64,000 nucleotides of DNA from Collybia mongolica (lineage: Eukaryota; Basidiomycota; Agaricomycetes; Agaricales; Clitocybaceae). The notes under the pieces were generated by a model, which was not told the DNA's origin, did no database searches, and saw nothing but the letters and a program-made list of their open reading frames with translations. This document shows, piece by piece, positions 33,601 through 43,197 of the stretch. Each line of letters opens with the position of its first letter. Within the stretch, counting starts at the first letter, position 1. Position numbers and translations under genes: made by a program. The stretch is from the NCBI GenBank assembly GCA_013420905.1, contig JAAXNY010000005.1:3658001-3722000 (forward strand), in the 5' to 3' direction.

Positions 33601-35033
33601 GCCTACTCAAACCCCTCGACATACCCGAACGTCCGTGGAAATCAATATCCATGGACTTCATTGTTAAGTTACCTGTTTCTCATGGTTACGATTCAATTTG
33701 GGTGGTCTGTGACCGCTTAACGCGCTACGCGCACTTTATTCCCTGCGTCGAAACTATCGATGCACCCCAACTTGCGTGGTTATTTTTAGACCGCATTTTT
33801 CGCCTTCATGGCCTTCCCGATTCGATCATCTCGGATCGTGGTTCTGTTTTTATTTCTAAATTTTGGTCCGAACTCACTTCCCTTCTCAAAATTGAGGCTC
33901 GAACGTCCACCGCATACCATCCGCAGACTGACGGTTTGACGGAGCGGACAAATCAGACGCTCGAGACCTACTTACGTGCATATTGCTCTTATCAACAGGA
34001 TGATTGGGTCGATTATCTCCCCCTCGGAGAATTCGCCTTCAACAACCTTGACAATTCCTCCACCAAACAATCACCCTTCTTCGCCAACTACGCCTATCAC
34101 CCCACTTTCGAACCCCAAATCACCGAACGCTCCTCCGTTCCCGCCGCAGCCGATCTCGCCTCTCGCCTCGAGATTATACATGCTGAACTCCGTGCTGAGC
34201 TTCTTCATGCACAAGAGGTACAGGCGAAATACTACAACAAAAATGCATCACCAGCTCCGGAATTTCAGCCCGACCAACTCGTTTGGCTTGTTCGCCAGAA
34301 CATCAAAACAACTCGACCTTCCATTAAACTCGACCATCGCCGTCTCGGTCCCTATCCCATCATTCGCAAAATCCACTCCTCATCCTACCTCCTCAAACTC
34401 CCTCCTTACTTATCTCGTCTCCATCCCGTATTTAATGTTTCCCTTCTCGAACCTTACAACGATCCTTCCGAATTCCACTCTCACTCAATTCCCCAACCTG
34501 TCGACCTTGTAGAAGATCCCGCTCACGACATCAAGTCTCTACTTGACTGCCGAAAAATTGGTCATCGGTATGAATACCTCGTACGATGGAAATCCCTCCC
34601 AGAGTCCGAAGATTCTTGGATTCCCCTCTCCGACATTCCCACCACATTCAACGAGCTCATCGAGCGCTTCCACCGTCGTCACCCACGTGCTCCACGCCCG
34701 CACGTTTTCGATATTAATAAGAATTTTTCTATTCCTGATTCCGTTACATCTACATCTGATCCCTCCGTTTCTTCCATCCCTTCTGCCCAGGTCCCTCCTC
34801 CAGCCGTCGTAACTCCGTCGTCCGCTCCTGCCGTCGCTCCGCTGCCCGCTCCGTCGTCGTCCTCCGCTGCCATACCTCCCGCTGCCCCGCGTCCTGCCTC
34901 ACCGCCTGCCGTACGTCAGAGTTTGAGATCTGAGTATGTGCCACCCACCGCAACTATGACCCGTTCTGGTCGCGTTGCTCGTCCTGCCAATAGGCTCGAC
35001 CCCGTTCATGAGAGAAAGTCCCGAAAATCTTGA
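30606..35033 (+). CDS. E3 pol with chromodomain
   Basis: 1475-codon ORF in the -1 frame relative to gag, overlapping it by 73 bases. Protease: YALVDCGATTSCISERF, an active-site DCGAT in place of D-S/T-G-AT. RT: LCLCVDFRGLNAITKKN, VVYLDDILIFSRT (YLDD). RNase H: LSTDASDFALSGVLQQ, VISDHKNLEYFM, VADGPSRRPDF. Integrase: H2C2 from HDAILTGHPGRT to CDTCPRI, core Asp in SISMDFIVKL, Asp in IISDRGSVFIS, Glu in TDGLTERTNQ. Then a GPY-like module (HRRLGPYPIIRKIHSS) and a chromodomain (LLDCRKIGHRYEYLVRWK). The C-terminal tail is Pro/Ala/Ser-rich. No stops. Confidence 0.95.
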   Translation: MSKHVRTRKEGTRRAQGFSFGKSLTGCSLVPGHPVDEGTRPLPSPAPVTHVRLSDGTYTPVYKAAPQFLFSTAGPSLYSPSHFFISIRLSFPNRKPINTYALVDCGATTSCISERFATRHSLSRRLLDVPVPIMAVDDRPIASGLITHDVLTNISVGAHSELRPLAIVSVGYPVILGLDWLRQHNPKIDWAEANLLLDCCGLSRSNPVTVVARGFGLRPRISRPSLNSTTSVGLGFGLSGATYTAAKAVSVSSDSPSPPGASPPPSGPQATDSTPKSPPNSSYLSSFLRWDGLGRSSPPLTPPSTPNIRTISPKKFSKAARVSPESVCLLRFSPVGSPAYIRATTISLADDLDENTPAATPSSTPITDPYHPNYNVANFVPLKYMPWADTVFAASEFDKLPPHRPYDVEIELEEGKTPPFGPLYRLTAQEREALAEHINTNLRRGHIRRSTSSAAAPVLFIRKKTGNLCLCVDFRGLNAITKKNRYPVPLVNDLLDRVAGCKVFTVIDLVSAYSHLRIKEGDEWKTAFRTPLGLFEHLVVPYSLTNAPAAFQSFIQDALRDLLDVVCVVYLDDILIFSRTQEEHDKHVKLVLDRLRDHHLCVNPGKCEWDKSEVEYLGYIIGADGIKMNPKKLDTIVSWPEPTSVKDLQSFLGFTNFYRRFIDGYSRITVPLTSLTKKDTPFHFSSEARSAFELLKRKFTSFPVLRHFNPHQPCTLSTDASDFALSGVLQQPDENGDLHPVAFYSRKFSPAEINYDVHDKELLGIVDSFRDMRAWLLGSPFPISVISDHKNLEYFMSSQILNRRQARWAMFLSDFDFKLTWGPGKLNVADGPSRRPDFAPKKGDDTLLGQNRIILTSKHTERLSPNQNSSDYFPTIPIPSLNAITTLAIDNSVLLERFKTAFHEDPEWREALVCGNSEFSAEGGLVFHKGKLFVPKPLRADVLHTRHDAILTGHPGRTRTMGIVSRDYSWPGMHTFIRRYVEACDTCPRIKNARHKPYGLLKPLDIPERPWKSISMDFIVKLPVSHGYDSIWVVCDRLTRYAHFIPCVETIDAPQLAWLFLDRIFRLHGLPDSIISDRGSVFISKFWSELTSLLKIEARTSTAYHPQTDGLTERTNQTLETYLRAYCSYQQDDWVDYLPLGEFAFNNLDNSSTKQSPFFANYAYHPTFEPQITERSSVPAAADLASRLEIIHAELRAELLHAQEVQAKYYNKNASPAPEFQPDQLVWLVRQNIKTTRPSIKLDHRRLGPYPIIRKIHSSSYLLKLPPYLSRLHPVFNVSLLEPYNDPSEFHSHSIPQPVDLVEDPAHDIKSLLDCRKIGHRYEYLVRWKSLPESEDSWIPLSDIPTTFNELIERFHRRHPRAPRPHVFDINKNFSIPDSVTSTSDPSVSSIPSAQVPPPAVVTPSSAPAVAPLPAPSSSSAAIPPAAPRPASPPAVRQSLRSEYVPPTATMTRSGRVARPANRLDPVHERKSRKS

Positions 35034-35066
35034 ACGCTCCCTGCGCCCGCCTCAAAAGGGGGATGA

Positions 35067-35382
35067 TGTAAGGGTCATGGACAGACTCCCCTTACACGGA
35101 CTCTCTTTACTTATCAATGGACTATTACTACCTATTAACGGGCTTTTACTTACTTCACGGTCACTATTAGTTTACACTCCGTTTGTATCACATTCTTGTT
35201 GCTTCGACTACTTACGGACATTTACGGACACCTCCCGATTACCTCCGGCTATCTGATTGGGCTGTCCCGACGTGTACATTCCTCTTCGTCGAATCAACGC
35301 CAGTAATTGGCTTTTACTCGGAATCTCGTCCCTCTCCCCTCTTTCTCTCTCAAAGGTTCTGGGCTTTACCTTGCCCATTACA
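35067..35382 (+). repeat. E3 3' LTR
   Basis: Copy of 29038-29353, followed by AAACT at 35383-35387. The remaining 88 bases (35388-35475) are the right end of the Harbinger element. Confidence 0.94.
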
Positions 35383-35495
35383 AAACTTGGCTGGGCAGTT
35401 CGGACATTGGCGAAATTTCTCTAACCGAACCCTACCCAACCTTACCCAACCCAACTCTGGTTGCTGAAGGGGGCCTTAATATTATTATATGAACC

Positions 35496-35511
35496 AAAAA
35501 AAAAAAAAAAA
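35496..35511 (+). repeat. Poly(A) tail of the retroposed insertion
   Basis: 16 A directly before the right copy of the 15-base target-site duplication (35511-35525). Confidence 0.85.
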
Positions 35512-35525
35512 GACTACGGACTGCA

Positions 35526-35608
35526 TGTATACTACTGCGGTGGAATATCATAGAACATCATAGAACAACTACGTAGATAAAAGATTAGATAAAAAGTGAC
35601 TCATGACA
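35526..35608 (-). repeat. E1 LTR, right copy, second part
   Basis: Continues the copy broken at 10840 and ends CATGACA, followed by TCGTT at 35609-35613. Relative to the left LTR it has an extra 12 bases (an AAAGATTAGATA-type repeat). Confidence 0.9.
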
Positions 35609-35718
35609 TCGTTCTCTTTGTTGAAGGATTCACTTCCAAACTCGAAGTGTAAGGTGTTCATTATTCTTCGCTCACCTCATCAGAAATACAATATGTACTC
35701 ATATTACCACCAGCCGCA

Positions 35719-36861
35719 ATGACCAAATGCAAAGCATGCTCGGATCCAGCAAGTAAGAAGTGCACAGGGTGCTCTCGAGCATGGTACTGCACACAAAGTT
35801 GCCAGAGAGCTGACTGGGTCCACCACATCTTTGACTGTAACCCACGCCGAGAAATCAACACTGCCGACCATCTGGCCCTTGCAGTTCGCGAAAATTTGCT
35901 GCCAGACGATGCTCAGACCTGTAAAGATTATGGTTTTACAGCAGCATTCACAGCCACCAACCGGGCTCAATTACTCGGACTGTACATCGGTTTGATAGAA
36001 TGCCTCGATATCAAACCCCAGGCGCTGCATAAGTGGCGTAAACAAGGTATACTCGCCCGAGAAATCAAGGCAGTATATCAGGAAATACCGGAGCAGAGCA
36101 GGGGAGGGTACTATGCATGGTTCCTCGAGAATGAGCATGTGCTGAACACATCTCCACCCGATCCGTCAGACGAAATACGGCAAATGCGAAAACGGACATG
36201 GGTGTTTATTGGGGGGTCGGCGGCAGATAGTGAGGCCGATATCGAGGCAAAAACCGCCGCTTGGTCAAAGGAGAGACAAATGTGCCATGCTTTCTACTGT
36301 ATCCTACTCGCCGATTGGCATCCGGGTCCTCCGCAAGACTTATGGGTCTTACTAGGTTTTTGTGCATGCCACCATCTGCACGAAGAAGTGCTCTTGTCAG
36401 GCCACTATAAATGGCTTATCAACAATTGCACCTTTAATGAATTCGTTGCCGCATATGAATCCTCGGCACTGCTAGGCCTATTGCGTTCTAGGAATCCTCA
36501 CTACGAGCATATATCTGGCCTGGAGGATGCACTTGCTGGGTCACCAACAATGTTCAAATCGGTCTGGTGGTTGAAACAGTTTGTCATGGCTGAAGAGAGC
36601 GCCGACGAACGCGTAGGCCTGCGTCCATCAGTACGCGTTGACTATGGGTTTATGAACTGCAAAAATGAAGACGAATTCAAGGCATTGAAACACCTTTACA
36701 AGCAGGTTTTAGAAATGCCGCAGATCGATCCGGTTCAATTACACGAGGCTGCCATTCAAGGAAGACTTTTCGGATTTCTGACTGGGAAGGTGGATCTGAC
36801 AAAGAAAAGAAAAAAGTTTACTCGTCTTTTGAAAAACCCTTATCCTCTCCCTGATTTATAA
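35719..36861 (+). CDS. MYND-type zinc finger protein
   Basis: 380 codons, single exon. An N-terminal MYND finger is clear: MTKCKACSD, KCTGCSRAWYC, SCQRADWVHH then C, with the expected C/H spacing over residues 4-41. The remainder (LLGLYIGLIECLDIKPQAL, GYYAWFLENEHV, and so on) is a fungal-type region I cannot assign. MYND fingers bind proline-containing partner peptides; many mushroom genomes have large families of MYND proteins of unknown role. The ATG lies only 110 bases from the right edge of the transposon nest, so its upstream region is now transposon DNA. Complete and undamaged. Confidence 0.88.
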   Translation: MTKCKACSDPASKKCTGCSRAWYCTQSCQRADWVHHIFDCNPRREINTADHLALAVRENLLPDDAQTCKDYGFTAAFTATNRAQLLGLYIGLIECLDIKPQALHKWRKQGILAREIKAVYQEIPEQSRGGYYAWFLENEHVLNTSPPDPSDEIRQMRKRTWVFIGGSAADSEADIEAKTAAWSKERQMCHAFYCILLADWHPGPPQDLWVLLGFCACHHLHEEVLLSGHYKWLINNCTFNEFVAAYESSALLGLLRSRNPHYEHISGLEDALAGSPTMFKSVWWLKQFVMAEESADERVGLRPSVRVDYGFMNCKNEDEFKALKHLYKQVLEMPQIDPVQLHEAAIQGRLFGFLTGKVDLTKKRKKFTRLLKNPYPLPDL

Positions 36862-37543
36862 GTAGTCTATATTCTGTACCATTCCTGTATCATCCCCAAC
36901 TGTATACTCATGTCTGTTATTCAAGTGATTGCAAACTAACCATGAGGACCTTCAAGCCACTATTCACTATCATTGATGATCCACCACATCGCGTGAAAAA
37001 TAAGTCTATCACACCAAACCGTGCAGATTCAATTATCTTTCCATTCGATGCTCTGCTCTGGGCTTTCTTCTTCAAAGACTAACATTTCTTGCACACCTGG
37101 GTCCTTAGCACAGTGGAGTTGAACCGTCGTAAGTATAACGTCGAGGAGAATAGATTGGTTCAAGTGGGCAGACCGATATGAAAATGCTCACCAAGGAACT
37201 CCATCGCCATCAGCATGCCTTCGCAATAGAACATACAAACATGTAAAGATGGTCATAATGGTGTAGATGTCGCATCATTTTACTGTTCTTCAAGCTTCAA
37301 GCTTCAAGGGCTAGGCCATTTTCTACAGACTTCAATCGTATCATCCCAATTTCTTAATTACTGCTCTGGTGGAGAGGGCTGGAGAGGGAGCTTTGACTAT
37401 TCCAAGTCAAACGTAAAGATATTTGTCGCACGTGACCCCAATAATTGAACGCGCCACTTCTGGCAGCAAGTGGATTTCGTCTGACCTAGTACCACCACCA
37501 TTATTTTAGCACAACCCAAAGAGAACGTTGGACCAGCTAGGAG
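36862..37543. other. Intergenic stretch between the MYND gene and SPT3
   Basis: About 680 bases; no coding region, RNA or repeat that I can support. Confidence 0.5.
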
Positions 37544-38878
37544 ATGGCAAGCAAAAAAGGAGCTGTTCCAGATACGTCTCTCAGTAGCACCAGGGAGTAC
37601 AAGTATGCACAGGAAATATCACAAATGGTGGATATTTTGCGCATCTACCGAAGGTCAGAACTTATGTATCATACAGATGTTTGTTTTTGGGGAAGTCCAG
37701 GATCCTAACCCAGACACTGTTAACCTCGTGGAAGACATTGTCAGGAGTCAACTGATTGAGCTTGTGAGTGACTTGCTTAGGATCTTGTCAGCTCCTGACC
37801 CACAAGAAATCTCGGTTATTAGATTGTGCAAGCGCGTGGCCTTGCTACACGGCGTAATGCGCGGTATCTCTCAGCGGAGGACCTAATATTTCTTATTCGG
37901 CATGATCGCGGCAAAGTCAATAGGCTGAGGACATATCTATCTTGGAAAGACGTTCGGAAGCATGCGAAAGATTCTGGAGGTGATGGCGGAGCCGGAGTGG
38001 AAGTCGAAACTTTGGAGGACGGAGCTGATGGTGCGTTTTTCAATGATTCGTCTCTTAGCTCCTACTGATAATTGTCTAGACAAACTAACAGCCAAGGCTC
38101 AGAAGATTACTATTAAGCTTCCTTGGGAGATAACGACGATCTACTCAGAGGTCCTCAGACAGTCTGGGCATCAATCTGATGACGAAGAGGATGAAGATGA
38201 CATTGAGGCTCATGAGGCTTCCATTCAGCGGCTCAAGGTGACCCTAATAATCTGGTATTCTGCGAAGAAAACTAACTCCTGGGCCCTTTCTATAGGAAGC
38301 TGATGAAGCAACAAGGCAAATGACAAGAGAAGAATATCAACATTATTCCGATTGTCGACAAGCCTCATTCACCTATCGCAAAGGTGCATTGCTCTAAACC
38401 ATAATGTTACGGAACTACTGCTGAATTGTCATTTTCAGCGAAGCGGTTCCGTGAATTCTTGAATCTTCCACCCCACCTTGACCTCAAGGCGAACGACGAT
38501 ACTGTGGATATCGTTGGATTCTTAGCTTTTGAGATGGTTCGTTCGCTGACTCTGGCTGGCCTTACTGTCAAGAAATCCTTGGAAGAATCTTTTCTACGTG
38601 ATGATTACGCGTCTCCCGTGCATGGGAAACGCAAAACTCTCGGTCTTGGTGGTCCTGCCGAGAAGCGGAGAAGGGAAGAATCTCCTGACAATGAGACGGA
38701 ATACACACTGCCTGTCAACACCCTGTTCTTAGCGCCACCAGAGGCCCGGACTGCTCTTCGGCCAGAGCATATACAAGACGCGTTTTCTAGAATGCAAGGT
38801 GATTGGTCCCATCACCGCTCGGCTGGGATGCACAACTGGCGAGGTGGACTTGTGCGAACTCGAGTCAGCCTTATCTGA
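37544..38878 (+). CDS. SPT3: SPT3, SAGA complex histone-fold subunit
   Basis: Six exons: 37544-37627, 37677-37763, 37823-38030, 38080-38237, 38296-38383, 38439-38878. The introns are about 49-59 bases. The protein reads EYKYAQEISQM, MFVFGEVQDPNPDTVNLVED, RRNARYLSAEDLIFLIRHDR and RLRTYLSWKDVRKHAKD, the very conserved N-terminal histone fold of Spt3. A second histone-fold-like part is near AKRFREFLNLPPHLDLKAND. Spt3 helps SAGA deliver TBP to promoters. The C-terminus RMQGDWSHHRSAGM is kept. Complete. Confidence 0.93.
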
Positions 38879-38993
38879 TACATTTGCTTCATATTCTATA
38901 TTGCTATGTACGTCTCTTCGTTTTGTGTATCTCTACCTTGTATGATCCCAAGTAGCACTGTACATTATCAATACATTCATGATTTTCCAAGAA

Positions 38994-40610
38994 CTAAAAA
39001 AGCAACGATGCTGCTACATCTATGTTCCCACCTGCCGCGTCCAATGTGCTTATTGCCACTTCTCTCGAAACACCAAGGTCCATCAAGGTCCTGATATTTT
39101 GCTCTGAATGCGTGCTTGATGCTTGTCGAGATTGGGCAGCGGGCCTTGTGCCTGCGACAGGAACAGGCGCTGAGCCGATAATGTGCCCGCTTCCTGGGAA
39201 AGAAGATGGTGTATCAGTACTCGACGCAGAAGGACCGGCTGCTTCCTGTAGGCCGGCGGGATTTCTGGCTTTGTCGGGTAGTTCGTGTTCGGGAAGGAAC
39301 TGAACTTCTCGTCCCTGAATGCGTAGGACGTTTTTGGAGAGATCGATGCAAGCTTGATGGGCCTTGAGCATATCTAATCCTAGGAGAAGATCGACATCAC
39401 GGCCCTAAGTCAGAAAGGAAGTCAGAATTCAGCAAGTTATAGTCAAATTTGGTCACTGACTTCCACAACGGTGAACGAACAAGGTAGGAAGAGATCCGCG
39501 AGTTTGATTTGGGCACTATGCACGCGACCCAGTACCTTCGCCGTTCCAATCCCTCGTGCAATCCCAGAATATCGCTGATCAACCAGCCGCATGACCCTTC
39601 GGAAAAGGATGAGGATCATGAGAGTAATGAGACGCTTCAGAAACTCCACTCACCCGCAGCTTTCTGCACATTCGGGGCTCACTAAAGAACGATGCGTTTA
39701 TCGACCCTTCGTTTTCAAAGGAGCAAATGGGATACTTACTGATCGTCTGCTGAGCACCACTATCCACGAACGCAGTTATTTGCCTTCCGTTAACTTCAGC
39801 CGGTATGCTGATTTCATGAGTTTCTATCAGCCCCGTGGCGGAGAGATGGGGCTTACTAGAGCATCGTCACCCTCCCAAAGCTCTCAGGTGAGTATTCAAT
39901 GGCGTGCTCCATGTTTTCCAAGACAGCCTGCTGACGGATGAGTTCTTCGATCTTTCGTTGAGCTTCGACATCGAAGGGGTCTGCATTCAGATGTTCAATC
40001 TCCCGCTGACGCGCCAGTTCCGAGGAACGTTGGCGTTCTCCTGTCTGGCGAAGAAGCTCAGCGAAACGCTGGGGATCTGATTGAGCGGCATTTGCAACCT
40101 CGGGGTAGGCCTAGGACGCAACATGTTGAAGCACAAGGAGTGTGGTCATCAGGACGAGTAGCGTACCTCTTGAAGCTGGCGCATCAACTCCGGGTCCCCA
40201 AGTATCTGCAGGCGCATCATTTCCGAGTCTTGTTCTACTGGCCTGGATCGTAGAACAAGGGGTGAGGATGGCACTGGACGTCTGACAGATAGAATTCACC
40301 TTCCAGCTACAACGGCCACCTTCCGTCGCAGCATAAGCATCACATTCTCGCCCTCTACACCCAGTTGCCGTATCGTCGACTTCGGATTGCTAAGCTCCCG
40401 TCCTGAATATGAAATGCTTTGTTCTGCGACCGGGATACCTGACTAAGGGGAGCGGAGGTTAAGCGGAAATAACTTTAACATCTACTCAGAGATGTTGTGG
40501 TTCAAGCTGACCTCGGCTTCGAGCAATGCCATGACATTTTCGAGCTCCATATTAGGATCGATCTCGACCACAAACGATTGGCCTAAGTCGGTCACAAACG
40601 TCAACTCCAT
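38994..40610 (-). CDS. DDI1: DDI1, ubiquitin-receptor aspartic protease
   Basis: Starts at the ATG at 40610 with a ubiquitin-like domain ([18 protein letters not shown]), followed by further exons with [20 protein letters not shown] helical middle part holds [13 protein letters not shown] and [20 protein letters not shown]. The retropepsin-like domain has active site [11 protein letters not shown] and later [20 protein letters not shown]. The C-terminal UBA domain reads [19 protein letters not shown] to the stop at 38994. The domain order UBL-helical-RVP-UBA is that of Ddi1, a proteasome shuttle that cuts ubiquitinated proteins. The intron near the active site (about 39805-39860) keeps frame between ML and YIPAEVNG. 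Confidence 0.93.
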
Positions 40611-41011
40611 AGCGGTCTTTCACAAGTGATGGTGGTGTGGATGAAGTGAAGGTGTGGATGAAGTGAGGTTCCTAGCTAAATATGCTGATATAGTAGTTTG
40701 TGGGTAAGTGGCCACAGATGGTCAGAAGGGGAAGTCAAGTTAAGTCAAAGATGATCGATGGGTCAAACGCCCGCCTCTGAGCGTGTTTATTATACAATGG
40801 TAACAGAAAATGCTAGAATGATATGCTATGATTACAGATCATGGTGTCTCCATACGCGCGTATACAGACGCGTCACCCCAATGTAAAGTGCGTAGTTGCC
40901 AAGGTCGTCGCGCAGCAATTACAGCGGTCGACCTACTATCCGACTTCGTGCGAACTGAGAACTAAAAAAAAGTGTGAGGCTTCTATGAAATAGGGTGTAA
41001 GGTGGGATGAC
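40611..41011. other. Intergenic stretch between DDI1 and ATG29
   Basis: About 400 bases between the DDI1 start and the ATG29 stop; no gene or RNA seen. Confidence 0.5.
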
Positions 41012-42354
41012 TCACAGACGTGAGCCATTACCACGGATGTTCGAAAGTAAGGCGCTTTCTAGTGCTGAAGCCGACAGACTGGCGTCTAGATGAGAATTCC
41101 ATTAGTGAAAGGAAGGCAATATCTATTGAGGATTGTATTACCACTTATATCACTAAAACTGGATGCCCCGGAGCCCTGGCTACTGTCTTGCTCACTCATG
41201 CTTCTATCAACCAGGGGGCCATACCGCCGGTGAGCATATCCTATGGCACTACGCGGAGATACGGTAGGAGGACTCGAAGATTTGCCGGTGGACAAGTGCC
41301 TCCTAATTGGCGAGTGAGGTTGTGACTCCGTAGGTGGTGACGGGATGTCTGGAATGGAGCCTTGTGGAGAGCTGGCACTAGATAAACTATTACTAGTACT
41401 CCGGCTCGGCGGAGTGTCCCTTCGGTAGCTATCGACTATTGATCGGGATCCCGCAGATAATGGGCCCACCCTACCTCGCTCCGTAGCTTTTCCCTTAGTT
41501 CGTGAATTCGGGACGCTCACAAGCCCTAGCGCGTCATTCGTCATTATGTTCTGCAAGTGTTGCAGCTTACGGTCCAGCGCCTCTTGCTCCTCAGCAGCCC
41601 GATCAGCATCTTCTTCTGCCTCGTCGTCAGAGTCTGCACCTTCCGATGAGGAGGGCGACGTCGGGCGTAACGGAACATGTGGCTTCCTGTTTCCCTGCAG
41701 AGTCAAGGTGGATGATGAAGTAGCCTTCTTTGGTCGTGGCGAATTGTTGCCTAGGGAGTTTAGACGTGCACGGACACCTAGAGGGGTGGAAAACCGCCCA
41801 GAAGAACTAGCGCTTCCGTTCATGCGACTTGCAGCTCGACCCACTACAGATGGTTTCTCCGCAAACAACACTTCTTCAAACGGCTTTGGTGGCTGGCTGG
41901 TTGACGGACTCAGTGCGCCCTGAACGTCTTTAAGGCCACGAATTTCCTCCTGAAATCTTGCATTGACTCGGTAGAGCAGGTAGGGTAGCGGGACTTCTAG
42001 GTGAGCGGCAAGTCCCTTCCCTGAGGTGTATCACAATAAGATAAGCTGTGCGAGACTTGATAAACGATAACGCACAGTCTGCCCCTCCACTATCATTGGT
42101 GCGCGAGCGCTCGATGACCTTCCAAAGAATATCTGCCTTTTCCGAATTCCATTCTATCTAGGTGAAAAAGGTTATGTTAGAAAGATGGTGAATAATGATG
42201 TTTTGCTCGGGCGCACCGGTGGGGGGTCATTAGGGGGATTATCTGGTCGATTCCAAGGCAGCCGGACCACGACGCGTATAGAGGGTGTTGCTGGCATTTG
42301 TAAGGACGACTCGAAATTCATCGGAATGACTGCATCTTGGCCGTGTCCCCCCAT
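41012..42354 (-). CDS. ATG29: ATG29, autophagy initiation scaffold
   Basis: ATG at 42354 (MGGHGQDAVIPMNFE); a second possible ATG is 12 codons further. Exon 1 reads the family hallmark IRVVVRLPWNRPDNPPNDP, exon 2 IEWNSEKADILWKVIERSR, exon 3 AAHLEVPLPYLLYRVNARF, followed by a long Ser/Pro-rich disordered tail (41871-41086). An intron at about 41087-41035 removes the apparent stop at 41086: GAT from ISG|AC continues ASLSASALESALLSNIRG to a TGA at 41012-41014. Atg29 works with Atg17 and Atg31 at the phagophore assembly site. Only the N-terminal domain is conserved; the tail is variable by nature. Confidence 0.85.
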
Positions 42355-43197
42355 AACGTCACATGATCGGTTACATCGACATAAATTCCATCAGAATAGA
42401 AAATACAGATTGTTACAGCCTCAGAATATTGCGGGTCATCCTTGATAGCTATAGCCAGATACAACGTTAACACGATAGTAATGATTGCTTTGACCAGACA
42501 CAAAACAATTGAGTGTTGCGTATATGTACAGGGCATCCACCAAGTGTTGGTGTTGCCTTTTTTGTGCTCACGCCAATCCCCACGCACAAACGCTTGTGAG
42601 GAACACAACTTACCATCCCCTTTTGCTCTGTGATTTTAGAACCTCCGATCACGACAAACTCCATCCCAATCAACGCGTTCCGAAATCCATAATATACTCG
42701 CAATAATAATTTCTTTAGAGTTCCAGGTGTCGCGGTCGTTTGGACTTCTGTGGCCAATTGCGGACAGACAACAATTCTGGATTGTTTGACGTATTCGGAG
42801 TTGATGATATAGCCCTGTTTTGTCATATGCTACGTTTATTCATTAGCAATCCCAGTTGATTACCAGATTGGAGCTCTCTCTTTCCTTTTTTACAGTAGTT
42901 GCAATGGTAACCTTGCTCGTGGGTGTAAGCCTTGTTGGCTTTCTGATGGTCTTATCTCACTCACTTGAAGCTTAGTAAATTTACGATGTAGCGCAGACAC
43001 TACAAGGAACAAGGTGAGAAGTGATGTATTACGATTAATAACATGGACATGGGAAATTCATGCAAAATAAATGCACTAGAACAAACAGCTCCCTGGTTTG
43101 CTCACAGCGTATATCACATCCCATCCTCACCTGCAGTCTGCTTGCTGTTGTATACCATTCACGAATCAAAGTATTGCTAGAAAGCTACTGGTCACAA
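42355..43197. other. Region without a firm gene call between ATG29 and the M35 peptidase
   Basis: About 840 bases. Minus ORFs (42826-42467, 42608-42318) include IITIVLTLYLAIAI, a possible membrane helix. On the plus strand, after a TTTTTTACAG acceptor near 42895, a short frame reads VAMVTLLVGVSLVGFLMVL and a stop at about 42975, also a membrane-helix pattern. A small spliced membrane protein gene is possible on either strand but I cannot build a complete model. Confidence 0.3.

Larger units (their letters stand above)
29038..35382 (+). mobile_element. E3: chromodomain Ty3/gypsy retrotransposon, nearly intact
   Basis: 316-base LTRs at 29038-29353 and 35067-35382, beginning TGTAAGGGTCATGG and ending GCCCATTACA. 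I saw one difference (T/C near 29309). AAACT is duplicated (29033-29037, 35383-35387). gag and pol overlap in a -1 arrangement. AAAAGGGGGATGA before the 3' LTR fits a polypurine tract. It is inserted in the 3' flank of the Harbinger element. LTR identity makes it among the youngest layers, but gag has a premature stop. Confidence 0.94.
25948..35475. mobile_element. PIF/Harbinger DNA transposon, interrupted by E3
   Basis: The left end GGCCCCATTCAGCAACC and the reverse complement of the right end GGCCCCCTTCAGCAACC form an inverted repeat of roughly 50 bases rich in GGGTTGGGTAGG-type units. TTA is duplicated at 25945-25947 and 35476-35478, the 3-base TTA site used by PIF/Harbinger. It carries the two genes these elements need: a Myb/SANT-like protein (plus strand) and a DDE transposase (minus strand). 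Without E3 it is about 3.2 kb. Both genes read without stops, so it may still be able to move or to supply proteins in trans. Confidence 0.92.
10841..35510 (+). mobile_element. Poly(A)-tailed retroposed insertion (about 0.9 kb net), host of E2 and Harbinger
   Basis: It begins right after AGACTATGGACTGCA (10826-10840) and ends in a run of 16 A (35496-35511), followed by AGACTACGGACTGCA (35511-35525). A 15-base target-site duplication plus a poly(A) tail is the mark of LINE-type target-primed retroposition. Without the nested E2 and Harbinger elements it is 10841-11148, 25376-25947 and 35479-35511. I could not recognise an RT or a host mRNA in it; ORFs at 25407-25705 are unassigned. It could be a 5'-truncated LINE or a processed transcript. 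Confidence 0.75.
1746..35608 (-). mobile_element. E1: degenerate chromodomain Ty3/gypsy retrotransposon, outer shell of the nest
   Basis: The LTRs start TGTTAGG and end CATGACA on the plus strand. The left one is 1746-1931; the right one is 10726-10840 continued at 35526-35608. TCGTT flanks both ends (1741-1745 and 35609-35613), which shows one insertion event. Coding order on the minus strand is gag, protease, RT, RNase H, integrase, chromodomain. All reading frames are broken and the pol region holds two further insertions (3010-6093, 7165-7542). The two LTRs differ at roughly 6 bases plus a 12-base indel over 186 bases, mostly transitions, so this is the oldest layer. A G-run (plus-strand CCCCCC at about 1935-1940) beside the left LTR fits a polypurine tract. 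Confidence 0.9.

Noticed and set aside
30683..34873. Many overlapping ORFs in other frames of E3 pol, and antisense ORFs there
   Set aside because: Shadows of a 1475-codon pol gene. Unlike E2's antisense genes, they show no introns that join them, no starts with context, and pol covers them fully.
39579..39800. Retropepsin DSGA motif that could be a retrotransposon remnant
   Set aside because: It is the protease domain of DDI1, with the UBL and UBA domains in place and introns keeping frame.
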